Below the pieces are notes generated by a model. That model was not told the origin of the DNA and searched no databases. It saw only the letters and a list, made by a program, of their open reading frames with translations. Positions 16,943 to 25,276 of a stretch of 64,000 nucleotides of DNA are shown piece after piece. Numbering within the stretch: the first letter of the stretch is position 1; every line of letters begins with the position of its first letter. Made by a program: the position numbers and the translations under genes. This DNA comes from Methylomonas sp. (GTDB taxonomy: Bacteria; Pseudomonadota; Gammaproteobacteria; Methylococcales; Methylomonadaceae), in the NCBI RefSeq assembly GCF_023228165.1, contig NZ_JALOBS010000005.1:97325-161324 (forward strand). The letters are read 5' to 3'.

Positions 16943-18764
16943 GATCAATTGCCTGTTTGGGTTTAATAACTTCCTGCATTTCATGATCGGTCAAGGCGAA
17001 CTCCTTCTCTGCCTTGACCGAATCTGCTGCGTGGTTAATGAATACAGTTTCCGCCATCCGAAGCAAATTACTTTGTATATCATAGACGTAGGAATTATCG
17101 TTTAGCAACGAGGTACCCGCCTCGGCGCTGATTTTGTGTTCACGAATCAGGCTTTCTATAATTTCGATGGCGGCTTGACGTTGCTCCTTGATTCGCCCCT
17201 TAAGCGCATCCAGCGACAACAACGGCAACTCGTTTACCACATCCGTATCTTTGATTTTCTGCAACTCCCGAATCACCATCGCTATCTGATAACGGATACG
17301 GTCATACTCGTCGGTCTGATAGCGGTTATAGGAGCGATTGTGTTTTAGCAGATTTTTCTGCAAATGCTTCATCCCTTTTACCGCTTCCACCAACTTTAAA
17401 TTGGCCTGACGCAGCCAGTGCAGCCGTCCCGACTGCTTCATTTCCCAGGTAAAGCGCGCCTGACTGACAAATTCGATAATCGCGCTATACAGGCCTTTGA
17501 TATTGCGGTCATAAGCATCATCGATATCGTAATCGCCAATAAGCCTATATCGGCTGATCACGACGTTCAGATCCTGCCCGGAATAAACATCACGCCTATG
17601 CAGACCCATGGCCTTCAAAATGATATGCGTAGCGTTCTCGTATAAATGCATGGTTTCCTGCTGCACCGACTCAACCGCCGTATCGGGATACTGCAAGGCC
17701 GAGGTAGTCAGGAAACGCGGTAAATCGACACTGGCTGTTTTTTCCTGCATCACCTTTTCCAGCAACCTCGCCATTAATCCGGAGACGGGTAACATGATGA
17801 TGACACCGGCAAAGTTAAATACGCTATGAAACATCGCCAGCTTCAAGGTGTAATCATCCTGGGCAATACCGACGTGGCGGCAAAGAAACTCAACCACCCA
17901 ACTAAATTGCTGCAAAAATACAATTGCCAGCAAACCGGTAAATACATTGAATAATACATGGGCCCCGGCCAGACGTTTACCCTTGATATTGGCGCCGAAC
18001 GCACCCAAAACCGCGGTAATCGTGGTGCCGACATTCGAGCCGATGGCCAGCGCCAAGGCATTGTCATAGCTGATTTGCTGACTCGCCAACGCGGTAATAA
18101 TCAAGACCATGGTGGCCCCGCTGGCCTGAATGATCACGGTCACCACCATCCCCACCAACACATAGATCAACAAACCGCGCATACCGGTCATCGCGTACTG
18201 ACTAAGGTCGATATTGCCCTTGAAAGCGTCAAAACCGTCTTTCATGTACTGAATGCCTAGAAACAAAAAACCCAGGCCCAGCAGGATATGCCCGACACCC
18301 TGATAACTCTTTTGTTTAGTCAGCTGCAATAAAACACCAAAAACCAACAACGGCATGGCATAGCCGGCAATATTCACCTTGAGACCGAAGCCCGCCACCA
18401 GCCAAGCGCCAGTAGTGGTGCCAATGTTGGCGCCAAAAATAATACCTATGCCGGCAGCCAAATCCAGCAAACCGGCACTGATGAACGAGATAACCAGCAC
18501 CGATAATAAGGAACTGGACTGCATCAAGGTGGTGGTGGCAATGCCGAACAACAAGCGCTTAGGCATATTATCGGTGGCATTACGCAGTATGCGTTCCAAG
18601 ATGCCGCCGGTAAAAAACTTAAAACCCTGTTGCAAGGACAGCATGCCGAACAGAAATATCGAGATGCCTGCGACAATGGTTTTGAAATCCGCGCTGAGCC
18701 AAAAACCCAGCGCCAACAAGCCAAGCAGCAAAAAAAACAGGCTGTGTTTAATCGTGTTATCCAT
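16935..18764 (-). CDS. Na/Pi cotransporter family protein with PhoU-like domain
   Basis: This 609-residue protein has about nine membrane segments. It carries the twin QSSS-type repeats of the NptA/PNaS family: LMQSSSLLSVLVISF followed by GANIGTTTGAWLVAG, and IQASGATMVLIITAL followed by IGSNVGTTITAVLGA. The cytosolic C-terminal third (about 370-590) is helical and PhoU-like. Family members import phosphate with sodium, or are proposed to act in phosphate or nucleotide-dependent signalling. The downstream coiled-coil gene is translationally coupled. No phosphate-regulon genes are nearby. Confidence 0.9.
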   Translation of the reverse strand: MDNTIKHSLFFLLLGLLALGFWLSADFKTIVAGISIFLFGMLSLQQGFKFFTGGILERILRNATDNMPKRLLFGIATTTLMQSSSLLSVLVISFISAGLLDLAAGIGIIFGANIGTTTGAWLVAGFGLKVNIAGYAMPLLVFGVLLQLTKQKSYQGVGHILLGLGFLFLGIQYMKDGFDAFKGNIDLSQYAMTGMRGLLIYVLVGMVVTVIIQASGATMVLIITALASQQISYDNALALAIGSNVGTTITAVLGAFGANIKGKRLAGAHVLFNVFTGLLAIVFLQQFSWVVEFLCRHVGIAQDDYTLKLAMFHSVFNFAGVIIMLPVSGLMARLLEKVMQEKTASVDLPRFLTTSALQYPDTAVESVQQETMHLYENATHIILKAMGLHRRDVYSGQDLNVVISRYRLIGDYDIDDAYDRNIKGLYSAIIEFVSQARFTWEMKQSGRLHWLRQANLKLVEAVKGMKHLQKNLLKHNRSYNRYQTDEYDRIRYQIAMVIRELQKIKDTDVVNELPLLSLDALKGRIKEQRQAAIEIIESLIREHKISAEAGTSLLNDNSYVYDIQSNLLRMAETVFINHAADSVKAEKEFALTDHEMQEVIKPKQAIDHE

Positions 18765-19677
18765 TCTGTATCCCCAATGTTATTGCGACTTCCTTGTCAT
18801 GCATGGTCGAGCCAATGCCTCTATCGCTACGGCAATTCTAACAATGTTTAGGGGACGAGCAGGAATTTGCACCGGTTCCGGTCATCGGAGCCATTGGCAC
18901 GGCTATCCGTACAGTCGCTGGTATTGATCCGGTAAATCATCAAGTAGACTTTACCGTTGGCCACCACCGGCGGAATCATTCTGGACATTTTGCCCAGTCC
19001 GCCGTTGTGTTCGTCTCCGGTCCGGATCAGGCGTTTCATGCGGTTGCTCGATTCGATGGCGGTGGCATCGCAAGATCAGGTAGGAATGTGCGAATTCCAT
19101 CACGGCCAGGGGGCAATAAGCTTCCTCACCTCCCCAAGACCGGATAGTTGGAAGCGATATTTTCTTGTGTTACAACCAAATTTGTCTTGCAATACCAGGC
19201 AGACCATACATGACCCTTATTTTTCTTAAAGGCAGTAGAGCAAAACAAATATCAAATGTAAGGCCTAACCCCTTCGCGCACGAAATAGGGTCGATTGACT
19301 CCTGTTTTGTCGCCCCCACGCGGACGCGCGGTTTGAAACCACAAATATTAAATGGAGATTTAAATGATTTGCGGCAAAAAGAAGGTTAAATCCTTCAGTT
19401 AAAAATTTAGAGTAAAAATATAAAGCAATATACTAATACTATCTGATTACGGTTGATTTTAAGATTTAAAAATATCTGCTTTAGTGGGTCAGGCAAATTT
19501 GCGACATAAAAACAGCGCAATTAATCGGGTTATTAGGGTGCTAGAATTAAATACTAGATTTAAGTTATTTTTTATACTACTTTTGAGCTTGACTTTAAAT
19601 ATCATTTTGAATATAAAAAGTCTACGCGAGAACTACGCCTCCTGTCTCGCTAGCCAGCCAGTCCTCTTTCTCACAAC
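18765..19677. other. Gene-poor debris region
   Basis: About 0.9 kb without an intact gene. It holds a minus-strand fragment of a PQQ-binding-like propeller protein (separate entry) and, from 19390 on, a clearly AT-rich stretch leading to the carbohydrate cluster. A 12-codon frame at 19364 (MICGKKKVKSFS) has a GGAG six bases upstream and a GAAGG/CCTTC hairpin over its end, but is too short to call. No tRNA, terminator with a convincing T tract, or repeat unit was found. Confidence 0.6.
18848..19066 (-). pseudogene. C-terminal remnant of a PQQ-binding-like beta-propeller protein
   Basis: The frame reads CDATAIESSNRMKRLIRTGD and then KMSRMIPPVVANGKVYLMIYR. This resembles the final blades of outer-membrane or secreted PQQ-like repeat proteins, where PPVVANGKVYV is typical. 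A stop lies just upstream of the fragment, so no complete domain can be made. It is most likely the decayed end of a larger gene. Similarity is by eye only. Confidence 0.35.
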
Positions 19678-20748
19678 ATGGATATTGCAATGAAACCAAT
19701 ATCGGTCAAAAAAGAAAGCCAGTACGTTTTTAACCACTGTGCTAAGTATTTAGCAAGAGACAATAGCGATATTCGGCACAACTTTGGACAATTTACCGAT
19801 AACGATCCTGCGGCGAGAATTTGCGAGTCGTGGCGTTTTCCGATTATAGACAGCTACAGCGATGGCATTGATTTTGAAACAAGCTACGCTTTCAACACTG
19901 TCACGTTTATTTATCCGGATTTTGACCGGTCGGTTGAGAACGTAGCGGTAATCGGTAGCTTCGCTAACCTTTATGAACCGATGTCTTTGACTCGTGTCGA
20001 AAACAGCTGTTATTTTGCGTTGTCATTGCTTATTCCGAAAGGCCAGGTGCATACTTATCAATTCCTGGTGGACGGAGTATTAAAGCTAGATCCAATCAAC
20101 CCTCAAACCGTAACATTGGATAACGGAAAAACCTGGTCTCGGTTTTTTACCGAATTTTGTACCGTGCCCTTATCTTTCGAGCGTTGGGAGATGGTACTAC
20201 TCGATCGCTTGACTGATCATATTTTGCCTTTTCATACCGAATCAGGCGAAAATTTTCTCGATCGTTATTACGAAAATCTGGACAGAGCGGCGAAAAACGC
20301 GCAGTTTGCCCATGCTTACCGGCTCGACCAATCGGTCGGCGTGGTCAATTTTATCGATAAACTATTAGCGCGTTCGGAAAGGCATTTTTTGGATGATTAT
20401 CATACCTGCCTCGACTTGACTAACAGCATTTTAAGAGGGCGTAGTGTCGCCGAAATTGCGGCTATGCCGAAAGCAATGTTTGTCGATATCTACGCTGAGA
20501 TGGCTTCAGGTTCAGTCAATGGCTGGGACTATACACGGTATTCTAATCCTAGGTTTTTCTTACAGCTCTTACGCCGCCACACGTTTACCGGTGCCTTTGC
20601 CCATCCTAAATACGGCGGCAACAGTGCCGCATCCGCTTGGGCGTTTCTGGAAGAACGCTACAAGTCAAAGGTAACGGGTGAAACTTTATTCGATTGGGGG
20701 CGGGTCATTGAAAAACCGTTAGGTTTCGCCCCTAACTATCACGGTTAA
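19678..20748 (+). CDS. Gluconate 2-dehydrogenase subunit 3-like protein with glycogen-binding-like (E-set) domain
   Basis: The 356-residue product has two parts. Residues about 80-165 look like a CBM48/AMPK-type E-set domain: VENVAVIGSFANLYEPMSL, then IPKGQVHTYQFLVDGVLKLD with DPINPQTV. Such domains bind alpha-glucans in AMPK-beta and branching enzymes. Residues about 235-345 match gluconate 2-dehydrogenase subunit 3, with its AHPKYGGNSAASAWAFL signature. Subunit 3 partners a GMC-type flavoprotein in membrane sugar dehydrogenases, and a GMC gene follows after 35 bases. No Tat or Sec signal is visible. An ATG at 19690 is an alternative start. The function as a glucan-directed dehydrogenase subunit is inferred from the domains and neighbours. 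Confidence 0.72.
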   Translation: MDIAMKPISVKKESQYVFNHCAKYLARDNSDIRHNFGQFTDNDPAARICESWRFPIIDSYSDGIDFETSYAFNTVTFIYPDFDRSVENVAVIGSFANLYEPMSLTRVENSCYFALSLLIPKGQVHTYQFLVDGVLKLDPINPQTVTLDNGKTWSRFFTEFCTVPLSFERWEMVLLDRLTDHILPFHTESGENFLDRYYENLDRAAKNAQFAHAYRLDQSVGVVNFIDKLLARSERHFLDDYHTCLDLTNSILRGRSVAEIAAMPKAMFVDIYAEMASGSVNGWDYTRYSNPRFFLQLLRRHTFTGAFAHPKYGGNSAASAWAFLEERYKSKVTGETLFDWGRVIEKPLGFAPNYHG

Positions 20749-20783
20749 TTCAGTTTTCAAATCAATAACCCCGGAGGGTTACG

Positions 20784-22598
20784 ATGGAAGAAGAATTCGA
20801 CGTCATCATCGTCGGTAGCGGTGCCGGCGGCGCTCCGGTAGCGCATACTTTAGTGAATGCCGGGAAAACAGTATTGATTTTGGAAAAAGGTCCACTGTTT
20901 TTGCCGCAATATCAAGACGACAAAGGCCTTTCCGACTTCAAACGAGATGAGCTATTTGCAACCGGCTCGGAAAAGCGCATTACCCTTTCAGGCGTCTCTA
21001 ATCAGGGCAGCTCCTATTACTCGAGTCACGTCGAACCGGATCTTAACGATGAGCCGCATATTTATCAAAGTGCTGACGGCACCGATAAAGCGACGCTGGA
21101 AGGATATACCGCGCAAGTTGTCGGCGGAGGTACGCAGCTATATGGCGCGGTGTCATTACGATTCACGGAAACCGATTTTCGTTTGGGTAGTTTCAATCGC
21201 GACCGCACCGATATCTTGAATGATCCTAACGACGATATACGGCGCGAAGCGCCGGACTGGCCGATCGGTTATAACGATCTTGAACCCTATTACACCAAGA
21301 CTGAAAAACTCATCGGCATCAACGGTACCCGGGCAAATCAAAAGAAATTCTTCTCGGCAGACAATTATCAAACGCCCTATTCGCCCAATCCGATTAGCCG
21401 CTATGTAGAAGTCGGTATGGATGCATTGTCATTGCCGCGCTATCGTACGCCTTTGGCCGTCATCACTCAGGACCATGCCCCGAGCGGCCGGAAAGTCGAA
21501 ACGGATTTATCGGAACCTGCGAAAACGGGTTTAGTGAATCGTTATGGCGATCCGATGGGTTATAAATCCAATACTTGGGTTGCGCTGTTGAGCCCGATCA
21601 AAGACAAGGATAATTTCGAAATCCGATGCAATTGCGTCGTGACGCATATTGAAAACCAAGCCAGCAGGATAAGCCGTGTGTTTTATCGCGATCCATGCGG
21701 CGATCAAAAAACGGTGCGCGGCAAGATCGTGGTCATTGCTTGCTCGGCTATCGAGTCAGTTCGGCTGTTGATGTTGGCGGCCCGCGAAAACGCCGATTTT
21801 GCCGCCCGTATTAATCCAAACGATCTATTGGGAAGGTATTTTTTAACGCATTGTTTCGGTGGTGCGGAAACGGAAATGCCCGATCGGTTCGACAAATCCG
21901 TTTCGCTCGACAGCGACTGGGCCACCGATGCATTCGCTACGGAAGAATTCATCCGCAGCAAAGGTTTATGGGCCGGCGGCGCCGTTTATAACAATACCTC
22001 GGATCAGGCGCTGCCTATCTCGTTGGCGCGAACCCATGGCAGCCAGGATATCGATACGATTTGGGAGGCCTTTGTCGCCGATACTGCTAAGACCGGTTCC
22101 GAATTATTAGCGTTTCTTGATCGCGACTTCGGTACACGCTTATCGGTCAGCTTTATGGCTAATCAAGTTCCGCTACGAACGAACCGCATCGAATTGCATC
22201 CAACCGTAGTGGATAAATGGAATCGTCCCAGCGCCTATATCATCAAGGATTGGCATCCACACGACATTTACTTGATGGACACGCTGGCGGAACAGTGTAA
22301 AAACATTCTGGCGTTTGGCGGCGACAACGGTATCGGCAACTATCCGGTCGAGGGCTTTGGTGCTGTTTATATGGCGAGTAACGCCCGGGCGCGTATTGCC
22401 AATCATATTCTAGGCGGCGCTCGCTTCGGGTTTTCGCCTGACGATTCGGTTTTGGACGTCAATTGCCGGGCATGGGGCTTTGACAATCTTTATTTGACGG
22501 ATGGTTCCTTTATGCCGACTTCCGGCAGCGCCAATCCCACTCATACCATACAAGCTAATGCGTTCCGCGTGGCAGACAAGATTCTCGAGGTGATCTAA
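20784..22598 (+). CDS. GMC-family FAD-dependent oxidoreductase
   Basis: This 604-residue flavoprotein starts with the FAD-binding DVIIVGSGAGGAPVAHTLV and an acidic strand end (VLILEKGP). GMC core elements follow: VVGGGTQLYGAVSLRF near residues 112-127, and the C-terminal SGSANPTHTIQANAFRVAD, which carries an active-site histidine. GMC enzymes oxidise alcohols and sugars. The upstream subunit-3-like gene suggests a heteromeric sugar dehydrogenase with an unknown electron acceptor; no cytochrome subunit is encoded here. A strong GGAGG ribosome site precedes the start, and the next gene begins at the base after the stop. Confidence 0.88.
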   Translation: MEEEFDVIIVGSGAGGAPVAHTLVNAGKTVLILEKGPLFLPQYQDDKGLSDFKRDELFATGSEKRITLSGVSNQGSSYYSSHVEPDLNDEPHIYQSADGTDKATLEGYTAQVVGGGTQLYGAVSLRFTETDFRLGSFNRDRTDILNDPNDDIRREAPDWPIGYNDLEPYYTKTEKLIGINGTRANQKKFFSADNYQTPYSPNPISRYVEVGMDALSLPRYRTPLAVITQDHAPSGRKVETDLSEPAKTGLVNRYGDPMGYKSNTWVALLSPIKDKDNFEIRCNCVVTHIENQASRISRVFYRDPCGDQKTVRGKIVVIACSAIESVRLLMLAARENADFAARINPNDLLGRYFLTHCFGGAETEMPDRFDKSVSLDSDWATDAFATEEFIRSKGLWAGGAVYNNTSDQALPISLARTHGSQDIDTIWEAFVADTAKTGSELLAFLDRDFGTRLSVSFMANQVPLRTNRIELHPTVVDKWNRPSAYIIKDWHPHDIYLMDTLAEQCKNILAFGGDNGIGNYPVEGFGAVYMASNARARIANHILGGARFGFSPDDSVLDVNCRAWGFDNLYLTDGSFMPTSGSANPTHTIQANAFRVADKILEVI

Positions 22599-23735
22599 AT
22601 GGATTCCCGCTTTAATAAAATTTTTACCGACCCGGAAAACAGTATATTCAAAGTCGTTTTCTTTCCCGACCGCATCTATCACGCGCAATACTTGAATGCG
22701 ACCCGCAGCCTGCGCTATCGCTACAATGTTCAGGAAGTCAGGACTAAAGCCGATACCACCATTATGAAAGGCGAAGTCTATATGGATGGTCTGTTTTACA
22801 GCAATTTCATGCGTATCGAATACCGTGCCGGACGTTTAGTTGAAACCGCCCGGGAGAACAACCGCTTCTTGCGTGATCAATTGCTCGCTTTCGTTCGATT
22901 GTTACCCAATGACGCCGGCTTAAACGCCGAAGCGATGGTGAAGTTGCATTATTGCCAATGGGTGGATGCCTACCAAGCTGAAATTTGGCAAACCCTGGAG
23001 CCTCCGGAAAACAACCATCACGATTTTCAAGTGCTGGACCTGATGGGTAGAAACAAAGATATCACACGGATTCAGGCATTTACGCCGGCCCTGGACGATA
23101 TTAAAGGCTTGCGACGTATTGAAATCGCGTTTAGAGAAAACGATAAGGACCTGCCATTTGGTTTTACCATCGATAACCCGGCCTGGGACAACAATTATCT
23201 GCGCTCCCATCAACAGCCCAATGAGTCCACACCAAGCAGCGATGCGAATACGGTAAGCGATTTGTCTTACTTGATCGATTTCCAGCGCGGATGGTTTTTG
23301 CAAGCGGACGATGTTGCGCCTGTGCGTTACCGTAATGCGCTAATGGAAGAAAATAATCCCGACCGCGCCGACGACAATATCGTTGAAATGCGCTGGATAT
23401 TGCAACGGGAGCTGGGAGGAAGCTTGGTGTTTTTCCACGAAGTCACCATTCCACCCGGTAAAACGGAAGGCACGCATCGGCATATCGGTAGTGAGGAACT
23501 TTATTACATCGTCTCCGGAGAAGGTACCGCCTATATGGGCGAAGACGACGATCCGGCGATAGCCAATTTACCGACGGTGCAGCGCGCCATTTACGGATTG
23601 GATATGCATAATTGTAAGGAAATCAAAGTGAAGCCCGGCAGTGTGATCTTTACCAAAAGCGGTGGTATCCACGGTATCCGAAATCAAGGAAATAAACCGT
23701 TGAAATTTGTCGCCTTTCTTTATCAAAGCAGTTAA
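22599..23735 (+). CDS. Cupin-domain protein, first of a related pair
   Basis: This is a 378-residue protein with a unique N-terminal beta-rich domain and a C-terminal cupin (about 275-378). The cupin shows PPGKTEGTHRHIGSEELYYIVSGEG and, later, PGSVIFTKSGGIHGIRN, giving the His, His, Glu and His metal ligands. The start directly abuts the GMC stop, so the genes are co-translated. The N-terminal part shares a pattern with the next gene (here TTIMKGEVYMDG, then FMRIEYRAG, then DAYQAEIW), showing the two are paralogues. Cupins in sugar clusters are often isomerases or processing enzymes; the reaction here is unknown. Confidence 0.75.
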   Translation: MDSRFNKIFTDPENSIFKVVFFPDRIYHAQYLNATRSLRYRYNVQEVRTKADTTIMKGEVYMDGLFYSNFMRIEYRAGRLVETARENNRFLRDQLLAFVRLLPNDAGLNAEAMVKLHYCQWVDAYQAEIWQTLEPPENNHHDFQVLDLMGRNKDITRIQAFTPALDDIKGLRRIEIAFRENDKDLPFGFTIDNPAWDNNYLRSHQQPNESTPSSDANTVSDLSYLIDFQRGWFLQADDVAPVRYRNALMEENNPDRADDNIVEMRWILQRELGGSLVFFHEVTIPPGKTEGTHRHIGSEELYYIVSGEGTAYMGEDDDPAIANLPTVQRAIYGLDMHNCKEIKVKPGSVIFTKSGGIHGIRNQGNKPLKFVAFLYQSS

Positions 23736-23758
23736 CCAGCCTAACGCAGAATATAGCT

Positions 23759-25009
23759 ATGCAAATTCTACATACCGATAGTATTTTTCAGGTCCCGCAA
23801 GGTACGACACCCGATTACAACCGAGGCAACTCGTTGCTTAAATTGTTGGGACTAATGGAAAAAAACCAATTGGCGGCGGAGAGAGATTTTTATCTGACCG
23901 AACATTTACAATTCATGTTCCCTTACGATTTCTTGGAGCTCTATGGTCCCGCAGGCTCGGATAGCAATGTGCGTGAGCCGGAGCGGCAAGATAATAAGGA
24001 GGACTTTCAAAAGCAAAACATTCGGGATTTTCGAACCACCGATACGACATTAGTCAGGGGCTGGGTTGCGGTTGGAGACGCCACTATTCCCTTTGTTCGC
24101 ATCAGTTACCGAGGCGGCCCGGATTCGAACTTATCGCAAGCGGCAAACCATCAACTTGGTGCCAATATCAAACTGTATATGCGGATCGGAAACGCGCAAA
24201 CCAGCCAATACATCGTTGTACCGTATAACGAGATTAGCGATTGTTATGCCGTCGAGTTGTGGGGTTTTGCCGGGTTTAATCTCAGAGACTTGCTGGATAG
24301 CAAGGGTAAAAGTGCTTTTGACAGAGGTGAATTGATCCCCCGTAGCGATTTGATCAAAGGGTCGATGGCCGACTTCAATCGCAGCGGCTTGGACAATCGA
24401 AATATGTTCGAGGTTAGTCCCGACAACACTATGCATCCGATTAAACCTTTACATATCGAGTTAGCCTGGACGACCGACGACGAAAGCGTATGGGACTCGA
24501 AAGGCGGCGCTAATTATCAGTATGAGTTCAACATGATCCTGCGTGGCTGGGATAATTTTTTAGGTGTCGGCATTAGCCCTAACCCACATGGTGGCGTGGG
24601 CTTTCTTGAGTTCAGAAATCTGTTGTCCAATTATTTCGCCTACTCGAACAGCCGGGAATTGGAGCGGAAGTTGGAACCATGGAATTTCGATGCCCATGGC
24701 AGCAAAAACCATAACAATATCGTCGAAAAGTTCATGGCCGTCGATTACATGGACTTGCATATCATGAAAGCTAATTGCGGGATCGGTTTGCATCGGCACC
24801 GGGATAATCAGGAAGTATTTTTGATGATGCAGGGTTCGGGTTTCATGGTCGTCGGTGATTGGGCCAAACCCAATAACAGGGAGCGCTGCTTCGAAATCCG
24901 AACCTTGCGGGCCGGCCATTTCGCCATGTTGAAAGGTGGAAATTTACATGGCTTGATGAACCCTAGCGATGAGGATGTTTCGTTGTTTATGTTCGGTGGC
25001 TACGACTAG
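23759..25009 (+). CDS. Cupin-domain protein, second of a related pair
   Basis: The 416-residue product has the same plan as its upstream neighbour. An N-terminal domain has TTLVRGWVAVGD, then FVRISYRGG, then DCYAVELWGFAG. The C-terminal cupin carries GIGLHRHRDNQEVFLMMQGSG and GHFAMLKGGNLHGLMNPSD, with a complete set of expected metal ligands. It follows after 23 bases, and probably ends the operon with the GMC oxidoreductase. I do not recognise the N-terminal domain. It may bind the oxidised sugar or partner the paralogue as a heterodimer. Confidence 0.72.
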   Translation: MQILHTDSIFQVPQGTTPDYNRGNSLLKLLGLMEKNQLAAERDFYLTEHLQFMFPYDFLELYGPAGSDSNVREPERQDNKEDFQKQNIRDFRTTDTTLVRGWVAVGDATIPFVRISYRGGPDSNLSQAANHQLGANIKLYMRIGNAQTSQYIVVPYNEISDCYAVELWGFAGFNLRDLLDSKGKSAFDRGELIPRSDLIKGSMADFNRSGLDNRNMFEVSPDNTMHPIKPLHIELAWTTDDESVWDSKGGANYQYEFNMILRGWDNFLGVGISPNPHGGVGFLEFRNLLSNYFAYSNSRELERKLEPWNFDAHGSKNHNNIVEKFMAVDYMDLHIMKANCGIGLHRHRDNQEVFLMMQGSGFMVVGDWAKPNNRERCFEIRTLRAGHFAMLKGGNLHGLMNPSDEDVSLFMFGGYD

Positions 25010-25049
25010 CGAAGCAGCCATCGTAGAGCTGTTACGAATTTCATAAGCC

Positions 25050-25090
25050 TAACGTTCATGAAAAACGTTACACCCTTGTTTATGAAAGGG
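25050..25090. promoter_or_regulatory. Two adjacent hairpins between cupin and amylase genes
   Basis: TAACGTT (25050-25056) pairs with AACGTTA (25064-25070). CCCTT (25073-25077) pairs with AAGGG (25086-25090). The spacer up to 25276 contains further GTTACG/CGTAAC-type half sites (near 25031, 25189-25206 and 25219). These could be a transcript end for the cupin operon plus regulator sites for the amylase gene. No T tract is present, so intrinsic termination is not supported. Confidence 0.35.
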
Positions 25091-25276
25091 GCGCAGCTTA
25101 GGGGTACGGTGACTCGCCGAACAGAGCGCCAAGAATACACCCATGTAGACAAGCAAGCGTACCCACGACAAATTTTGTTACGTTCACAGTAACGAGCTCA
25201 CGATCAGTGAATTTTAACGTCACAGGGATGACATCGTCCGCGTTGCTTATTTTGCTCAATCGAAAGGAGGGTTTTC

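Noticed and set aside
19364..19402. Twelve-codon peptide MICGKKKVKSFS with GGAG upstream
   Set aside because: Too short to distinguish from chance, with no neighbour that would need a leader peptide. Kept only as a note.
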